64,000 bases of DNA from Acanthamoeba castellanii str. Neff (lineage: Eukaryota > Discosea > Longamoebia > Acanthamoebidae). Made by a program: the position numbers and the translations under genes. This document shows, one piece after another, positions 47,101 to 58,600 of this stretch; the first letter of the stretch is position 1, and every line of letters begins with the position of its first letter. The stretch covers positions 589,149-653,148 of the forward strand of contig NW_004457712.1 of assembly GCF_000313135.1 (NCBI RefSeq), given 5' to 3'. The notes beneath the pieces were generated by a model. That model saw only the letters and a list, made by a program, of their open reading frames with translations, was not told where the DNA came from and did not search any database.

Positions 47101-49746
47101 GCCCTGTCGGTCAGTGAACGCGTGAGTGCGGTGAGTGGCATGCGCGCGTGTGTGGTGCGTGCTGAGAGGACTCGCTTCAAGGCCGCGTTCGCACCCGAAG
47201 AGGAATTCGCCGCTTGTCTTTGATGGGACCGGCGGGCGGGTTGTAGGTGATGGCTCCCGCGCGGTCCATTCGGAAGAGGTACTCCTTCCACCGCTTCAGC
47301 TTTCTCCCTGTATTGTTGTTCACATTCCAATCATGCCAGTTAACACTGACCAATTTGTCAACACACGCAGCACGCACCCTGCATCTTCAATCGACCCTCG
47401 AGCGTGCGCGAGTCCTGCGAGCGTGCGTCGTAGATCATCTCCTCTGCAGTCGCGTGGAATGTTGTGAGCCAGAGAATGCAAAAAATGAACTATGCAGTGA
47501 TTGGAAAGAGCGCGTACTCTGTTCGCCCTCGAGCGCGTCCCAGAGGAGGCTCATCTCCTCGGGCGTGAAGCGCTGGGAGGGGTGCTTGCATGCGAGGCTG
47601 CTCACCGGACCGGGCGGCGGAGGCAGTCGCTTGGTGCCCGCGCGCCCGGAGCGCGGCGGCGACCGGCTGACCACCTGCCCTGGTCCCTGCTGCTGCTGCT
47701 GCGCGGCCAGCAGCGTCGATCTGACCTGATTGGTGCCAACGATCGGCTGCGGTGATGATCGCTGCTGGGCGGCCGGGGCCTGAGGCAGGGCCGCGGCGGG
47801 CTGGGCCGTGGCCGGGCGCAGGGTCGCCGCGGGCACGTGAGGCTGATTTGTGGTCGACCCGGGCTGTGGACTGAAGCGACCGGCGATGGCCGAGACGGAA
47901 GAAGAAGGTGAAGGGCCGCGGGCCGAGCGAGCGGGCGCCACCGGTGGCGATCGCATGGTCGCCGCCTGGCCCACGACGCCCCCGCGATACGACGCCGACG
48001 CCACCGGTCGGTGAGTGCTTTGCGTCGACGCCGACGCCGACGTCGAGATGGGCGATGGCGCGCGCAGGGAGGTGGACGACGGCGAAGGCGACGACGAGGC
48101 GGAGTGGGCCGTGGGCCGCAGGTGGAGCGCGGGCAGGGAGCGGGAGAACTGTGGATCGGACTGGGAGAGGGTGGGGCTGCGCCCGCTGGCGGCGGCGCCA
48201 CCGGGGAGGGAGGGGCCGGTGGGGGTGTCGTTGGACTCGTCCTGCTCGTCACCGGTCGGCTCGCGGAAGGGGTTGAACTCGAAGAAGCGCGTCTGCACCT
48301 CGAAGATGGCCACCATCCACGACTTGCGCTCGGCCGATGTGTTGAACGCGAAGCGATAGCACTATGCCACGACACACACGACACGATAGGAGCGAGTGAG
48401 TTAATAAGTCGACAGCTTTTATGGTGGGAGAGTGGGAACCTTTTGGAGGGAGGTGCCGGTGGTGAGGGCGATGCCGAACTTGCCCGCGAGGTCTTGGCTC
48501 GCGGCGGCGGCGAGCACCGAGTGGTGCACGGGGATGAACTTCTTACACCGCTTGTCCTGCAAGAGGTCAACACGACACACGACACACACGACGCACGCGA
48601 CGACACACACGACGCACACGACGACACGACACGACACACAGTGAGCGAGAAGAGGCCATGACCAAGCGCAAGTGAGAGTCACGTACGCCCTGCATCTTGG
48701 TTAGGCAGAGGAAGCCGTTCTTGAGGTACACCCTGTCCAAGGCAGTGGTGTCAGACTCAAGAGGAAGATGCGGATGATGAGTTATCATGTGAGGGCGAGG
48801 GAGCACCAGAGGGCTTTCCACTTGCCCGACTTCTTGAAGAACTGGATGGGACCCTCCTTCTGGTAGGAATCGAGAAAGCTCATGGCCCTCTGGGTAGCCA
48901 TGAAATTCCAATTAAGCCCAAACTCACTATTCACCACACACACACACACACACAGCACATAGTTCGGGGAGAGAGGAACCTCGTAGGCGGGATCCAAGAA
49001 GGACCAAAGGGCCGACGCCGTAGATGAAGATATCGACCTGTTCAGCGCGAAAAGGACGAATGCCACCAGCACCTGCTCATACGTCCGCCGCCTGTCGCGC
49101 GCCCATCAGGGCGTTAGCATGTGTGCGCGCGTGTATGCGGTGGTGCGTGTGTGCGTGTGCTGAGAAAGAATCGGACCTGGTCTCCACGAAGAAGGGGTCG
49201 AGCACTTCGAAGGCCTGCATGTAGGTGCTGGCCCCTCGCGCACACTTACGCAGACTACGCCTTCCATCTTCCCTCAGAAACTGTGCACCGCACGTTCAGC
49301 TGAACGAACCGCACAACGAACGAAGCAGCTCGCGAGCATACCAGGGCTTGCAGATCCTCGAACTGGCGCTCGCTCTTCAACACGCTCCATGTATATTTTT
49401 CGTTCTCCACCGCCACCTCAAAGTACTGCAAAACGCGTGAGCTGAATGCGAAGAAGAACGAAAGAGAAGGAGGGGCAAAGAGCGAAAGCGAAAAAAGAAC
49501 GAAGAACGAAGAAAAGGGGGGGGGTACGAGGGTCCATTGGTCGGGGCTGGTCTGGCGGCGATGGGTGGCGCTAATGGCGACCCGCCACTCGCCTCCGCTC
49601 TCGCTCGCGCTACGCCGTCGCCCAACGAAGTTGTTGGTGGCCTGTGCGGGTGTCACCACAGTCGTTGGTGAGAGCGAAGAGGCAGAGCTCCCACCATTTC
49701 TTGTATCCGACCCCACCGAGAAGGTTCTCCTAATCATCGAATCCAT
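44136..49746 (-). CDS. PX-PH-PH-RasGEF_N-RasGEF protein
   Basis: A large Ras-family exchange factor. From the start MDSMIRRTFSVGSDTRNGGS the PX part is WRVAISATHRRQTSPDQWTL, YFEVAVENEKYTWSVLKSE and RQFEDLQAL, then SFLDPAYEV. PH1 (about 48300-48890) has PIQFFKKSGKWKALWCSLAL, VYLKNGFLCLTKM and FAFNTSAERKSWMVAIFEV. A Ser/Pro/Ala linker (47520-48250) follows. PH2 has GRKLKRWKEYLFRMDRAGAI and FTIGADTEAAKIEWMRATQ. RasGEF_N has LEALLKHLFSPECDLIFFKT then FLLTYRSF. The catalytic part has MSAEVVAQHLTLIQFEYFRR, SALLRAVLQ-type helices (ELRAVLQYQMGNEAARNSLF), MDLVYLEEVNPDTIMSGTRE and LINFAKRRAIYEVISQVLYF. It ends IEPKEQQGRP. About 20 exons, nearly all with GTACN or GTGCG donors. PX implies a phosphoinositide membrane site. 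Confidence 0.88.
45840..45893. repeat. Pentanucleotide TGTCG run, about 8 copies, plus GTGCGGTGGTGCG core
   Basis: In an intron of the minus-strand RasGEF gene: TGCGGTGGTGCGTG at 45840-45853, then a TGTCG run to about 45890. In the transcript it reads as CGACA repeats. Confidence 0.9.
48549..48642. repeat. GACAC-rich repeat in an intron
   Basis: Degenerate ACGACACAC units on the + strand in another intron of the same minus-strand RasGEF gene. In the transcript it reads GTGTCG, complementary to the run at 45853-45890. Confidence 0.85.
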
Positions 49747-49896
49747 CTCCTTCAGCCCCCCTTTTGTTCGGGCCAACACACAAGAGCTCCACCTTGAAAT
49801 GAATTACCTAAAAATTGAAGAATGCGAATCAGCACACATTTCCCGGGTTTTCTTTTACATTTCTTTCCAACACTTTTTCAAACAACACGCGACGTA

Positions 49897-51444
49897 ATGA
49901 ACAGCAACAAGATCGACCTGGGGCTCAAGGGCAAGACCATCTTCATCACTGGCGCGAGCCGAGGCATCGGTCTCGCCATTGCCCTGAGGTAACTCAACGT
50001 CTTTGTATGAAGACGTATACTGAGAAAGACTGATTTCGAATATTCACTACTTGCGCAGGGCCGCAAAGGAGGGCGCCAATGTCATCGTGGCCTCCAAGAC
50101 CGACTCGCCGCACCCCGCCCTCCCCGGCACCATCTACTCTGCGGCCAAGGAAATCGAAGCCGCTGGCGGCAAGGTAGCGCCTCTTTTCCCATGCTTGCCT
50201 TTTTGAGCGTGACCAGTTGTTCAACAATGGCTTTGTGCAGGCGCTGGCGCTGAAGTGCGACATCCGCAACGAAGAGGACGTAAAGAAGGCGGTGGAGGAG
50301 GGCGCCAAGCACTTTGGCGGCATCGACATCTGCATCAACAACGCGTCGGCCATCTTTCCCAAAGGTATGATGAAACATCATCTTTTTTTTCCTGTGTAGC
50401 GGCACGCTCGCGAGTGAGCGTGCGAAGCTCATACTCCTGGGCAGGTACGCTGGACGTGCCGGTGAAGAGGTATGACCTGATGCAGGGCGTCAACACGCGC
50501 GGCACTTTCATCACCTCGCAGGCGTGCCTGCCCTACCTCATCGAGAGCGCCAAGAAGGGTACGTACCACCCACACCCACGCACATCGCGCACCCGGATAT
50601 GTGCGTGAGCAGTAGCGTGTGACACAAACGTGTGCGTGTCTGCGTGTCTGGGTGGTCGATGCAGGTCGCAACCCGCACATCCTGACCCTTTCGCCTCCGC
50701 TCAACATCGACGCCAAGTGGTTCAAGGACCACACGGCCTACACCATCTCCAAGTTCGGCATGTCCATGTGCGTGCTCGGCATGTCCGCCGAGTTCAAGGT
50801 TTGCGTGACGTGTTGCGAGTCGTGTTCTCGCGAGCGGTTTTCTTTCTTCCTGGCACAGCTCACCCCATTTCCACAATGCAGGATAGAGGGGTTGCTGTCA
50901 ACGCCCTCTGGCCCAAGACCGGCATCGGTGCTCACCCGCTCCCCGCCAGCGCGCACTATTCTCACCACACCTGTCTGACTTCCCCTGGCGTCTGTGTGAG
51001 CAGCGACTGCGGCCATCCGAAACGTGCTGGGTGGAGATGACCTGATGAACCAGTGCAGGACACCCGACATCATGGGCGACGCTGCTTATTATATCCTCAC
51101 CTCGCCCGCCACCGAGTGTACCGTACGTTTGTTCGCACCACCCGCGTGTCCACAGTGATCGTTGGTCACACACACGCACACGCGCACACTCATGTTCGCT
51201 CGCTGCTGCAGGGAAACTTCTTCGTCGACGAGAAGGTGCTGCGCGCCGTGGGCCAGACCAACTTCGACCACTACGCCTACGTGCCCGGCACCAAGGAGTT
51301 CTGGCCTGACTTCTTCATCGAAGAGCAGGACGGTATGTGTGCTCCGCACGTCACCCGCGCGCGCAGAGCCCCAAGCGCTCTCTAACGCAGATGATTTGGT
51401 GGCGTGCAGGTGACGGTGTGGGCCTGCGTAAGGCCAGGCTCTAA
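49897..51444 (+). CDS. HSDL2: HSDL2-like short-chain dehydrogenase, peroxisomal
   Basis: Rossmann motif FITGASRGIGLAIALRAAKE, then NVIVASKTDSPHPALPGTIY (very close to HSDL2), ALALKCDIRNEEDVKKAVEE, GGIDICINNASAIFPKGTLD, VPVKRYDLMQGVNTRGTFI, NPHILTLSPPLNIDAKWFKD, AYTISKFGMSMCVLGMSAEF (YxxxK catalytic pair) and GVAVNALWPKT. The end has PDIMGDAAYYILTSPATE, TGNFFVDEKVLR and FWPDFFIEEQDGDG. It stops LRKARL, a good PTS1 peroxisomal signal; human HSDL2 has a SCP2 domain here that this protein lacks. Substrate is unknown; fatty-acid or steroid handling is suggested by the family. Start ATG is 150 nt from the divergent RasGEF start. Confidence 0.93.
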
Positions 51445-51585
51445 GCCAAACAAAACATGTCATGTGTGCTCAACGCGCCCATCATCTCAGACCTTGTTCG
51501 CAGCTTTGCTGTACTTGTTTTGCCTTCGTTAGAATAGATCAAGATTACAGCGTGACCAGATGCCCGGCACCTTGGGCGAACGTGC

Positions 51586-53184
51586 TCACAGGAGCCCGAG
51601 CTTCCTGATGGCCTGGTACTGCTCCGGGATCTCCGTCAGCGCAGCGATGGCAAAGCTTGTCTGTGTCGTGGCAGTGAAAGTGAAGGTGGTGAGTTGACAG
51701 CGAATGAAGTAGAATACGTTCGTGGTAGCGCGAAACGTGAGATGTACCTCGGGGTGTCTGCCTTGCATGGCCTTGTTGAACTCGACGAACTGGAACTGTG
51801 TGCGAAGGCGCGAAGGTCAGCGCCAACAACAACAACAACAACAACAGCCAATGCAACCAACAAGAGTACAGAAGCGTGAGGGAGGGAGCAGGTGGGCTTA
51901 CGTTGTCAAACTTGCGGGAAGGAAGACCGTCGTCGAATTCCTGCATGGTCTCCCAGGGACCATCGCCCACGCCCACCACAACGATGGAGAGCGGATAGTT
52001 CGAGGCCTCGACGATCGCGTTTATCGTCTCCCGTTCGCTGGTCACCTGCACACGGCACACGGCACACGGCACACGGCACGCACGCTCAGTGTCTGGGCCT
52101 AGGAGAGACTGGAGATGGAAAACCCACCTGGCCATCGGCAACGATGATGAGAATGTGGTAGGAGCGCGTCTCACGCACAAGGCGGATGGCCTCATAGATG
52201 ACCGGCGCACTGGTCGTTCACCCACAAAACAAAGGTGAGCGAGCGAATTCTTTTCGTCGTTTGACGTGCACGACCAGTGGGGCGGAAGGACGCGTACAAG
52301 GAAGTGGGACCTGTACGTGGCCACGGCGCCAATTGCAACACGAGGAGACACAAAGCCATGTACTCATCAGTAAATTGCGGTCGCACACGCACATGCACAC
52401 GCGTGCGGGTGAGGAAGTGAAGAAATGACGAATTACCGCTGAGCTGAACCGAGGGAGTGATCTCCCGGTAGCGTGCGAGGGCCTCCTCCAGGCCACGACA
52501 CGGGCGCGCGTCGGGGAAGAACTGGAACACGCCACTGCAGTGATCGACGGTGCACACACACACACACACACACACACGAAGAGAAAGATCAGCAGTGCCC
52601 TCAGCGAGCCTGAAGCGTGCGCTCATGCGTACATGTCCTTGGTGGTGATGTCGCCGAAGCCGTAAGCGGGGATGAGGTGGTCGTCGTCGAACGGCGCCAG
52701 CGTGCGGCCGAGGATGTCGATGGCGCGCTCGTACGGGTTGGGTCCACTTTGGCCCTTCAGGTCATGCAGCGACTTGCCGCCAAACGTCCTTCTACACTCA
52801 CAAATAAGAGATAAATAAATAGAAAAATATAATATAAGTTGATAAATAAATAGATTAAAACAATCAATATCAAAACAAAGGCCTAAAAAAATGAATTGCG
52901 ACGTTGGATGAAGGGATGGGGTACCGGCCGTTGTATTCGTTGGATTTGGTGTAATCGATGCCAAGGATGAGGTTGGAGCTTTCGAGGCCGGCTCGGCGCA
53001 GATGCTCCTGCACCTCCTCGATGGTCTCGTACTTGTCCGCGATGGTCGTGAACCCTGCCGACGACCCTGCACCCGATGACGATCCACCGCCAGACGATGT
53101 GCCAGATCCACCCTTGCCCAGCACCGCCATGAAGGCCAGGTAGACGAACCAGATCACCACTGCCACCACTACCAACTCCAACAT
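51586..53184 (-). CDS. Membrane-anchored copine (vWA) protein
   Basis: An N-terminal signal anchor ([20 protein letters not shown]) and a Gly/Ser linker ([17 protein letters not shown]) precede a copine-type vWA domain: [19 protein letters not shown] (MIDAS DxTxSN), [82 protein letters not shown] and [20 protein letters not shown] then [13 protein letters not shown]2 domains, normal in copines, are absent, and no RING finger follows, unlike plant RGLG proteins. The C-terminal exon is [20 protein letters not shown] then LGLL. Calcium or protein-binding role at a membrane is inferred. Several exons, some introns with CA repeats (52550-52580). Confidence 0.87.
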
Positions 53185-53286
53185 CTCTCTTGCTTCTTGT
53201 GTTGTTGCCGAGTGGCGTTCGATCGTTGACCCAAACGTTCACATAAAAAGAAACCCAAAATAAATAAAAATAAATAAATAAAAGTG

Positions 53287-55403
53287 TTATGTGAGCCGTG
53301 GCAATCGGTGGTAGAGGAAGAGGGGATAGAAGGTGAGGAGGAGCATGGAGGCCAGTTGGGCCAGGTCGATGTAGTAGAAGGAGCCCAGCTCGTAGGCGAT
53401 GACCAGGAAGGGCTGCTGGGCGTAGTTCATGCACCCGGCGAAGAAGATGCAGAAGCCCCACAGCTTGCCAAAGTTGCCATAGCCAAACCTTTTGTGTTGT
53501 TGTGGCAACATCATCAACCAGCAACCATAACATGATGGTGAGGGTTGGTCGGTAAGATATTGATCGATTGGTGTGTTGGCTGTGAGCGTACATTTCGATG
53601 AGGAGTGCGATCATGGCGGTGTAGAAGAGCGCTCGATAGACAGAGAGAACGACGAAGGTGGCGAACTGCAGCTCGAGGCTGGGCACGATCTTGAGCCCAG
53701 AGAAGGCGAGCGCACACACGTGCACCGATACGACCGACCCCACGATACCTGCCCACCGCACGCTCGCCTGAGTGAGACCGCGGACGGCCACCGGTGGTGA
53801 ATGGGTCATGAGCGAGGGTGAGTGTGCGTACCAGCTTTGTCTACGCCCCAACCGATGAGCGGACCCACGATAAAGACCGCGGGCAGGAGCCATGAAAACA
53901 CTTCAACGTAGAAGTCCACTGCACGATGCACCAGTGAGTGGTCAGGAGCGCCGGCGTGTTCGGTGCGTGCGTGCGTGCGTGCGTGAGCCGGTGGAGGGTG
54001 GCAGCGTACCAGTGGCACGGTCGCTGGTGATGCGTTCGAGCTGGATGGGCATGGTGCCGATGTACATATTGAGCCAGAGCACGGACACGGCGATGTACCC
54101 GACGAAGACCCAGTAGTCGAGGGACGCGATCTGCTCCTTGAACGGCCGTTCCGACATCGGTACGGTGTGGAGCTGGGCCACGCCGATGTCTCCCTCGCCG
54201 GAGAGACCCAGCAGCGGTAGTGCCTCGTCGCTCCTCTGCTTGGCCTCGAGCACGCCTTCTTCATCTGATGGTTTGCATCGAGGTGCTCAGTTGCGTGTGC
54301 GGTTGTGCGTGTGTGTGTGCGAGGATGAGCGCTACCTTCCACCTCTTTGATGGTCTCCTGAGGGGTGGAGAGGGCCAACGGCCACATGACCGCGCAAAGG
54401 AGCACGATGATGGATATAGAGGAATAAGCGATGAAGAAGCTCTGTAGGGAGAATCCCGTGGCCTTGTACACAAGCTGCACGTGTGGAGATCAAATAACCT
54501 GTCAGTCCTGTGTGTGTACGCCCCAGCATGCGCGGGTGCGTTGTGGCGCGTACCCCATAAAGAGGGAACACAACAGTGCTGGCATCGAAGGCCACGCTGT
54601 AGATGCCAAGCACAGTGACCCTCCTTTTGCCGAACAGCTCACTGATTGTGTTGTGTCGCGTTCAACAGCGCATGAGTAAGGTAAGGCCCTCCAAATGGTC
54701 CATGTGTGTGCGATCACGTACCTCAGCCGCACGAGACCATAGAACATGCCACACCCACCTGCAGCAATGCCCACGAACCCAATCGCATAGGCATCGAATC
54801 CTGTGTGGCAGAGCGTCGGAGTTAGCCGACAGCAGTTGGTGCTGATGATCACGGCGAAGTCGGAGTTGGAGGGTGAGCACGAGCACGCACCTTGCGGGCG
54901 GGAGAAGGCGAACAGCAGGCAACCGGCGCCGAAGAACACGGAGGAGAGCGGGAGAATGACCCGGGGTCCGAGCCAGTCCACCATGATGCCCCAGCCGAGG
55001 GTAGTCAGGCCGAGCGACATCACCGCCGCCGTGTAGATCAGGTTGAGCCGCAGGTCCTGGGCCTCGCACTGGGTGGCGAAGTCAACAAACGTGATATGAC
55101 TACAGGTTAGCACACATATATTATTTATTATTTATTTTTAAATAATAATAATAATAATAACAAATACAGCAATTAAATAATAAGGCGTACTGTGGTGATG
55201 TCTCCGTCTCCGGGCTGGGGTGTGTCGTCGCCGGTGCACAGTTCGCTGTAGACGCCGAGCTCCTGGAGAATGAGGAGAATGGGGGACCAGCCGTAGACGG
55301 ACCCCGTGGTGGTGAGCATGACGAAGGTGGAGACCGCCAGCATCACGGCCTTCTCCGCCGTGGACTCGCCGCGGAGCCTGAACGCGTCAAGCAGCGCTGG
55401 CAT
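53287..55403 (-). CDS. SLC43-like major facilitator transporter
   Basis: Start MPALLDAFRLRGESTAEKAV, then MLAVSTFVMLTTTGSVYGW, LILQELGVYSELC (the SLC43 W..L...L...G.YS..C block), CEAQDLRLNLIYTAAVMSLG, TTLGWGIMVDWLGPRVILPL (the family DRxGPR-type loop, here DWLGPR), FGAGCLLFAFSRPQ, GFDAYAIGFVGIAAGGCGMF, SVAFDASTVVFPLYG, SISIIVLLCAVMWPLAL, YWVFVGYIAVSVLWLNMYIG and FSWLLPAVFIVGPLIGWG. It ends YPLFLYHRLPRLT. About 12 helices with a polar central loop (LPLLGLSGEGD). SLC43 members carry amino acids; substrate is not certain. In-frame sequence continues upstream of the ATG without another ATG. Confidence 0.82.
55124..55160. repeat. ATA-rich (TAA)n tract in an intron
   Basis: A short ATTTATTTTTAAATAATAATA tract in an intron of the SLC43-like gene. 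Confidence 0.6.
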
Positions 55404-55623
55404 CGTCGTCTGGTCTGCCCCTTGGGTGCCGGAGGCGAGAAAGACGAGCAGTACAGCGGCGGCACCTGGTGGTCCGTCGGGAAGAGTAAACAACTATCGA
55501 CAGTGCGGGTTGAGGAAAAGGCACGGAAATAAATGAACACAAAAAAGCGGCGAGAGAAAAGATCAAGGAAAATACAGGATAATCAGAAACCGGCAAGGAG
55601 GTGGGCGCAAGAACTGAAGAGGA

Positions 55624-58600
55624 ATGGAGGCGGACAGCTCGCCGTACAAGGGGAGCGGTGGGGGAAGGAAGGCACCGCCTCGGTTGGGCTCGCGGCCACG
55701 ACAAATGAGCTCCATCGATCAAAGGCCCAAATCAAATACTCTCGTCGAGCAGCGACGGCAAGCGGCCGTGCGTAAGATACAGGCCAAGCGAGATTTCTTG
55801 AACGTATGCTCGTCCTCCTTTGCATCTGGACGACCTTCTACGCTCTTTTTGAGCATTTTTTTCGAAAGTCTCACCTTCATCTTTCATTCGCTACGCATTT
55901 TCCAGCGTGTCTCCCTGAACCAATCTCTGGGCCATAGGGCCTTGAGTGAGCTGCACAAGTTGCGTACTACTCCTGCTCCCTGGCCGACACCACACCGTTG
56001 CGCTCACAACAGTGATTTACCACCGTGTGGGCGTATCCAGGCGCACTGCCCTCGATCTGCAGGAGGCAGTTCGGCCGAGCCGCAAGGGTCACCTGTTCGA
56101 ACACTTCATCGTCGTCGGGTGGCCACCATCGGTGCGCGTCAACCCGAAGGTGCCTCCTCAGCAGCAGCTCGCCGCGCCGACCATCCTGTACAAGGCACGT
56201 GCCCACACCGTTGTCGATTGCAACGCGCTCTCTTACCCTACTTTTGCTCCTCTCCGCGGACAGTACCCAGAGGAGGACAGCAAGCGATCGAGCCTCGTCG
56301 AAGACGCCGTGGTGCACTTTTGCTTCCCTAACAAGGTACCGACGACGATTGTGGTGGTTGCTTTCACCTTTGTAGTTGAGCTCATTCAAGCGCGCTGTGC
56401 TGTGCTGTGCTGTTAATATGTGCGCTCGGTCTGTGCAGGTGCAGCCGTGGATCCAACCACGCAGCACTGCCAAGTCAAGCGAGAAGCTGGAGCAGAAGAT
56501 CCTGTTTCCCATCGACGACCTGAGCAATTCGGAGCACTCGTACATATTCCTGATGACCGGCGACGGTCAATTCCTCTACGGCGTGTGCGTCAGCCAGGAG
56601 GAACTACTCTCGGTACCCACTCCTCCTGCTCCCTAATACCGCTTGGCTCGTCATTCGGCGCCACTCCCCTTGCCTCGCGCACTGAACGCACACCGTCGCG
56701 CAGCCGATCGACAAGCCATCGTTCATGCGAGGACCGGCCTATTCGCCGCCCGATGGCCTGTCGAAGGAGGACCTGGAGTATGATATGGCGGCGCCTCGCG
56801 TCTATTGCTTCATCACCCGCTTCCCCTTCTTCCAACTCCACTTCAACATGCTCTACCATCTCCTGGGTAAGTCGTCCACCAACTCCCACCGTCGCGCCGC
56901 GTGTTATCTGGTGAAGCAACGGCTGCCACGTGGATGCTGACGCGTGCATTGTTGCGATCGCGCCCGATGACGCCAGAACTGGAGAGGAAGAACAATGCCA
57001 GCGCCACGGTGCGGCGAGAGCAGTACATCGCGCGAAAGAAGCGGGAGCGATCGGTGGCCGTGGCCAAGTCCGACGGCGACATGAACTCCAAGTGGTTCAG
57101 CAACCTGGGCAGTTGGTTCAGCAAGAAGAACAAGGGTCAGGCCGGTACGGTTACACCCAGGAGTGTCGTCATACGCGATCGAGGCGAAACCTAACCGAGT
57201 GGGCCGCGGACCAACAACAGGTTCGCCGAGCGGCACGCCTCGTAAGTCCCTGGTGGTTCCGACTCTGCGAGTGTCGGCCACTCCCCCGCCGACAGAGGAA
57301 TGGAAGGTGACCGGAGGCGACGAGAGTCTGATCTCCGTGCCTCGTGGTACCCTCCCTTCCGTTCCGAACAGCTCCGCGCTTTCTCTCCAGCAGAGGCTGA
57401 CCAGTGGTCTACGGCTGCAGCGATGCGGGCAAAGAGTGTGGAGAGCATGGACGCGATGAAGGAGAGGCTGCATGACTTTCACTCGGCCATCGGCGGCGGC
57501 GGAAGTGGCGGACAGACGTCTTTGTACAGTCCCGGCAGAAGTCGGACCGTGACCGAGACGACGCAGACTGCGCCTTTCCGCTCCCCATCGAGCAGCAGCA
57601 GCAGCAACCAGCCTGCCGTTGACAACAATGCCACGGGCAGCGGTGGTGCGGATGGCGGCGATGACGAGCAGAAGAAGAAGGCCAGCGAGGACATGATCAA
57701 GCGGCTGCAGAGTCACCACGCGGCCATCATCCAAGCGCAAGCCAAGAAGTCGCGCGAAAAGAAGCTCAAGACCAAGGAGGAGTACGACGAGAAGATTCAT
57801 CGAATCATCGAGAGCGTGCACCACGCCCAACAGCCGCTGCCGCAGCAGTCGCAGCCCAACCAGGTCACCCCGCCGCCGGCACGACTGGTACCCTTTCCTC
57901 CCTCGTATATGTACACAGGTCACACACAACACACACACACAACACACACGCTGGGCCATGACTGATGAGCCCACTGCGACACCCTGCAGGGACACCGACG
58001 CAACCGGAGCGACGTGTCGGCGATCATGCGCAACACGGCGATCGCGCGCGAGTCGCTGCTGGAGACGATCGAGGAGACCACTGAGGAGCCCACCACGACG
58101 ACCACGCCCGGCTCGGGCGGCCATAAGGAGGGCGGCGGCAGCCGAGCGGCGATGACCACGCCGCCCACCAAGCGGAGGTCGGCGATGCTGACCCTCTCGC
58201 CGGGCGAGCGGAAGGCGAGGCGCAGCTCGGCCCTCATCAAAAACCAGTCGTTCATGCAACAGCAGGAGGAGGAGGGGGAGGAAGACGAGGAGGGCGAGAC
58301 GGAGGGCGAGACGGAGGACGACGAGGCGGCCCGGGTCAGGCAGCGCAACAAGGTGCTCGACGTGCTCAACGAGTACTACGCCACCGAGGCCAAGAGCCTG
58401 GAGAGCTTCGCGGCCAAGCTGCCTCGCAATCGACGCAAGCAGGGCAAGCTCTACGTGACACCGGTAGGCGGACCACCCCACCGGGCCTTACGGGATCTGA
58501 TTTGTGTCGTGTCGTTGGTTGTGTGTCGTGTCGTGTCGTGTGTCGTGTTGCGTTGTCGCGCGTCAACAAACAGAAAGGAGAGGAGGAGAAGGCGATCGCC

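Noticed and set aside
46038..47330. 430-residue minus-strand frame
   Set aside because: Spans RasGEF introns with repeats; PH2 and RasGEF_N lie in other frames with splice sites.
47602..48639. 345-residue minus-strand frame of Pro/Arg/Ser
   Set aside because: Another frame of the RasGEF linker; composition is that of a shifted Ser/Pro/Ala-rich exon.
56904..58481. 525-residue minus-strand frame
   Set aside because: Antisense to DENN exons. It lacks domains and follows from GC-rich third positions.
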